Origin: Allobosea sp. Tri-44
GTDB taxonomy: Bacteria; Pseudomonadota; Alphaproteobacteria; Rhizobiales; Beijerinckiaceae
Direction of reading: 5' to 3'
Assembly: GCF_004123845.1 (NCBI RefSeq)
Contig: NZ_NBDP01000042.1
Span: 186,001 to 250,000, forward strand
DNA length: 64,000 nt
In this document: positions 58,874 to 64,000 of the stretch, piece by piece
Position numbering within the stretch: the first letter of the stretch is position 1
Layout of the letters: the number at the start of each line of letters is the position of its first letter
Notes under the pieces: model-generated
Told to the model about the DNA's origin: nothing
The model's database searches: none
The model's input: the letters and a program-made list of their open reading frames with translations, nothing else
Made by a program: the position numbers and the translations under genes

Positions 58874-59887
58874 GTGACCCGCCCCTCCCATCATTCGCTG
58901 CCGACCTTGCTGGCCTGCCTGCGCGCGGCGGGCGAGGAAACGCGCCTGCGGATTTTGGCGTTGCTGGCGGAAGGCGAGCTCTCGGTCTCTGATCTCACCG
59001 ATATTCTCGGCCAGTCTCAGCCACGCATCTCGCGCCATCTCAAGCTGATGGCGGAGGCCGGACTGCTGCGCCGTTCCCGCGAAGGCGCATTCGCATTCTT
59101 CCGGCTCGACGATGGGACGGCGGGCGGCGCGCTGGCGCTGACGCTTGCCCGCGATCTCGATCCCGCCGACCCTGTTCTGGCGGCCGACCGTGAGCGCCTC
59201 ACCGCGGTGCGTGCGAGTCGGGCCGCGGCGGCGCAGTCCTATTTCGCCAATGTCGCGCGCGAATGGGACCAGTTGCGCTCGCTGCATGTGCCGGACGCAG
59301 CCGTGGAAGCGGCTGTCGAGGCCGCCGTTGGCGAGACGCCAATGCAGGCGCTGCTCGATCTCGGCACCGGTACCGGGCGCATGCTGGAGCGGCTGGCGCC
59401 AAAGGCGGCGCGCGCCGTCGGCGTCGATGCCAGTCACGCCATGCTGGCGGTGGCGCGGGCCAATCTGGAGAAAGCGGGGCTGTCGCGGGTCGAGCTCCGG
59501 CAGGGCGACATCTATGCGTTGCCCTTCGCGCGCGGCTCCTTCGACCTGGTGATCGTGCACCAGGTCCTGCATTTCCTCGACGATCCGGCGCGCGCGTTGC
59601 GTGAAGCGGCGGCGCTGCTCTCGCCCGGTGGCCGGCTGATTCTGGTCGACTTCGCCCCGCATGAGATGGAATTTCTGCGTACCGAGCACGCTCATCGCCG
59701 GCTCGGCTTCGAGAAGGACGAGATCGCCGCCTGGTTCGCCGAGGCCGGTCTCGAATGCGATCTCGCCAAGGAGGTCACGGCGCCTGATGGTGCTTGCGGC
59801 CAGCTTGGCGTCATGCTCTGGCGCGGGCGTGACCGGCGCCTCCAGGGTGATTTTCCGCTTCGCCAATTCGATCGTGAGGTTGCGTGA
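58874..59887 (+). CDS. ArsR-family regulator fused to a SAM-dependent methyltransferase domain
   Basis: 337 aa from a GTG. The N-terminal ArsR winged helix (about 10-85) has ETRLRILALLAEGELSVSDL and ILGQSQPRISRHLKLMAEAGLL. The C-terminal class I methyltransferase (about 145-300) has LLDLGTGTGRMLERL (motif I), the acidic VGVDAS and QGDIYALPF, and IVHQVLHFLDDP. No arsenite-type cysteines are in the recognition helix. It overlaps metF by one base and leads metF-metH, so the methyltransferase part probably senses SAM or SAH and controls methionine synthesis. It matches the alphaproteobacterial SamR concept. Confidence 0.92.
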   Translation: MTRPSHHSLPTLLACLRAAGEETRLRILALLAEGELSVSDLTDILGQSQPRISRHLKLMAEAGLLRRSREGAFAFFRLDDGTAGGALALTLARDLDPADPVLAADRERLTAVRASRAAAAQSYFANVAREWDQLRSLHVPDAAVEAAVEAAVGETPMQALLDLGTGTGRMLERLAPKAARAVGVDASHAMLAVARANLEKAGLSRVELRQGDIYALPFARGSFDLVIVHQVLHFLDDPARALREAAALLSPGGRLILVDFAPHEMEFLRTEHAHRRLGFEKDEIAAWFAEAGLECDLAKEVTAPDGACGQLGVMLWRGRDRRLQGDFPLRQFDREVA

Positions 59888-60798
59888 TGAACGCGTTCCG
59901 TCCCAGCCGCCACGGCTCGCGCCGTCCGCGCGTCTCCTTCGAGTTCTTCCCGCCGAAGAACGAGGAGATGGCGGTCAGCCTGTGGGAGAGCGTGCGCCGG
60001 CTCGAGCCGCTCGGGCCGGCCTTCGTCTCGGTGACCTATGGCGCCGGCGGCTCGACCCGCGAGCGCACGCACAACACCGTCAAGCGCATGGTCGACGAGA
60101 CTGGCCTGAAGCCGGCGGCGCATCTGACCTGCGTCTCTGCGACCACGGACGAGGTCGACGAGGTCATCCGCGCCTATTGGGCGGCGGGCGTGCGTCATAT
60201 CGTGGCGCTGCGCGGTGACCCGGCCGGCGGCCTCGGCAGCACCTATGAGCCCCATCCGCAGGGCTATCACCAGACCTCCGACCTGGTCGCCGGCATCCGC
60301 AAGGTCGGCGATTTCGAGGTCACGGTTTCGGCTTACCCCGAGAAGCATCCGGAAGCGGCCTCGCTCGACGCTGACATCGACGCGCTGAAGAAGAAGGTCG
60401 ATGCCGGCGCAACCCGGGCGATCACCCAGTTCTTCTTCGATAACGACGTCTATTTCCGCTATCTCGACAAGGTTCGCGCCAAAGGCATCGAGATCCCGAT
60501 CCTGCCTGGCATCGTGCCGGTTCAGAACTTCAAGCAGACGGCGAATTTCGCCCGCAAGACCGGGGCGAGCGTGCCGCAATGGCTGGCCGATCGCTTCGAG
60601 GGGCTCGAGGACGATGCGGCGACGCGTCGTCTGGTCGCCGCGGCGGTCTGCGCCGAGCAGGTGCTTGACCTGATCGATCGCGGCGTCTCCGACCTGCACT
60701 TCTACACGATGAACAAGGCCGACCTGGTCTATGCGATCTGTCATCTCGTCGGCCTGAAGCCGGAGAAGGCGCAGGCGCAGCAGGTGGCGGCGGAGTAA
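59887..60798 (+). CDS. metF: 5,10-Methylenetetrahydrofolate reductase
   Basis: 303 aa flavoprotein reducing 5,10-methylene- to 5-methyl-tetrahydrofolate for MetH. The TIM barrel has [15 protein letters not shown] (catalytic Glu), [36 protein letters not shown] and [17 protein letters not shown]. The ATG at 59887 overlaps the previous stop (TGATG); a GTG three bases upstream is an alternative start. It lies four bases before metH. Confidence 0.96.
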   Translation: MNAFRPSRHGSRRPRVSFEFFPPKNEEMAVSLWESVRRLEPLGPAFVSVTYGAGGSTRERTHNTVKRMVDETGLKPAAHLTCVSATTDEVDEVIRAYWAAGVRHIVALRGDPAGGLGSTYEPHPQGYHQTSDLVAGIRKVGDFEVTVSAYPEKHPEAASLDADIDALKKKVDAGATRAITQFFFDNDVYFRYLDKVRAKGIEIPILPGIVPVQNFKQTANFARKTGASVPQWLADRFEGLEDDAATRRLVAAAVCAEQVLDLIDRGVSDLHFYTMNKADLVYAICHLVGLKPEKAQAQQVAAE

Positions 60799-60802
60799 AT
60801 TG

Positions 60803-64000
<3,198 letters not shown>

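Noticed and set aside
58749-59887. A minus-strand frame across the ArsR/methyltransferase gene
   Set aside because: Antisense to a gene with clear domains on the plus strand. It would also cross the operator palindrome.

Overview
The window is high-GC DNA coding densely on both strands. Gene content (alphaproteobacterial che cluster with CheD, LpsL-type epimerase, metF-metH behind an ArsR/methyltransferase fusion) and the dispersed palindromic repeats point to an alphaproteobacterium of the Hyphomicrobiales, perhaps Bosea-like. The genus is an inference from style, not from a marker gene. I see no rRNA, tRNA, CRISPR array, insertion sequence or prophage.

Layout. 0.3-1.4 kb: a lone branched-chain amino-acid type binding protein, then a stretch with two broken dehydrogenase remnants. 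2.2-14.7 kb: a metal-homeostasis block. It holds a Zn/Cd P-type ATPase with a very His-rich linker behind a MerR-type promoter, an orphan HMA protein behind a second MerR-type promoter, a five-gene Dpp/Nik-type ABC importer behind a Zur-like box, an RcnA-type Ni/Co exporter with an unusual inserted domain, a GNAT enzyme, a CsoR/RcnR/InrS-type sensor, an uncharacterised HGDH protein and a ZntR-like MerR regulator. 15.1-16.2 kb: an AT-richer acyltransferase gene, probably acquired. 16.5-20.4 kb: a small secreted protein, an AapJ-like binding protein, a PLP C-S lyase and a LysR regulator. 20.6-31.3 kb: a complete chemotaxis cluster (soluble MCP, receiver, STAS, cheY, cheA, cheW, mcp, cheR, cheD, cheB, cheY) ending at a terminator.

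31.4-45.3 kb: a secreted glutathione peroxidase; a minus-strand run fliK-like, flhB-C-terminal-like, CelD-like GNAT, UDP-sugar epimerase, mogA, manC; an aldo/keto reductase; a DUF2000/AraC pair; a TetR/SDR pair; an MBL-fold protein; and ettA. 45.3-52 kb: an SDR pair and its TetR regulator sharing an 18-bp operator; a LysR regulator divergent from a BASS-like transporter plus DUF2891 gene; an FMN alpha-hydroxy-acid dehydrogenase. 52.4-58.7 kb: a GH3 beta-glucosidase, a cold-shock protein, an EamA exporter divergent from a MocR regulator, and a VapBC toxin-antitoxin pair. 58.8-64 kb: ArsR/methyltransferase fusion - metF - metH with a perfect palindromic operator. metH runs off the window end.

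The most unusual material is in the metal block. Import (Dpp/Nik-type, probably zinc-responsive), export (ZntA, RcnA) and sensors lie together, and the domain that takes the place of the His-rich loop of RcnA resembles the first half of the soluble protein encoded beside the sensor. That pair is my best candidate for something undescribed.
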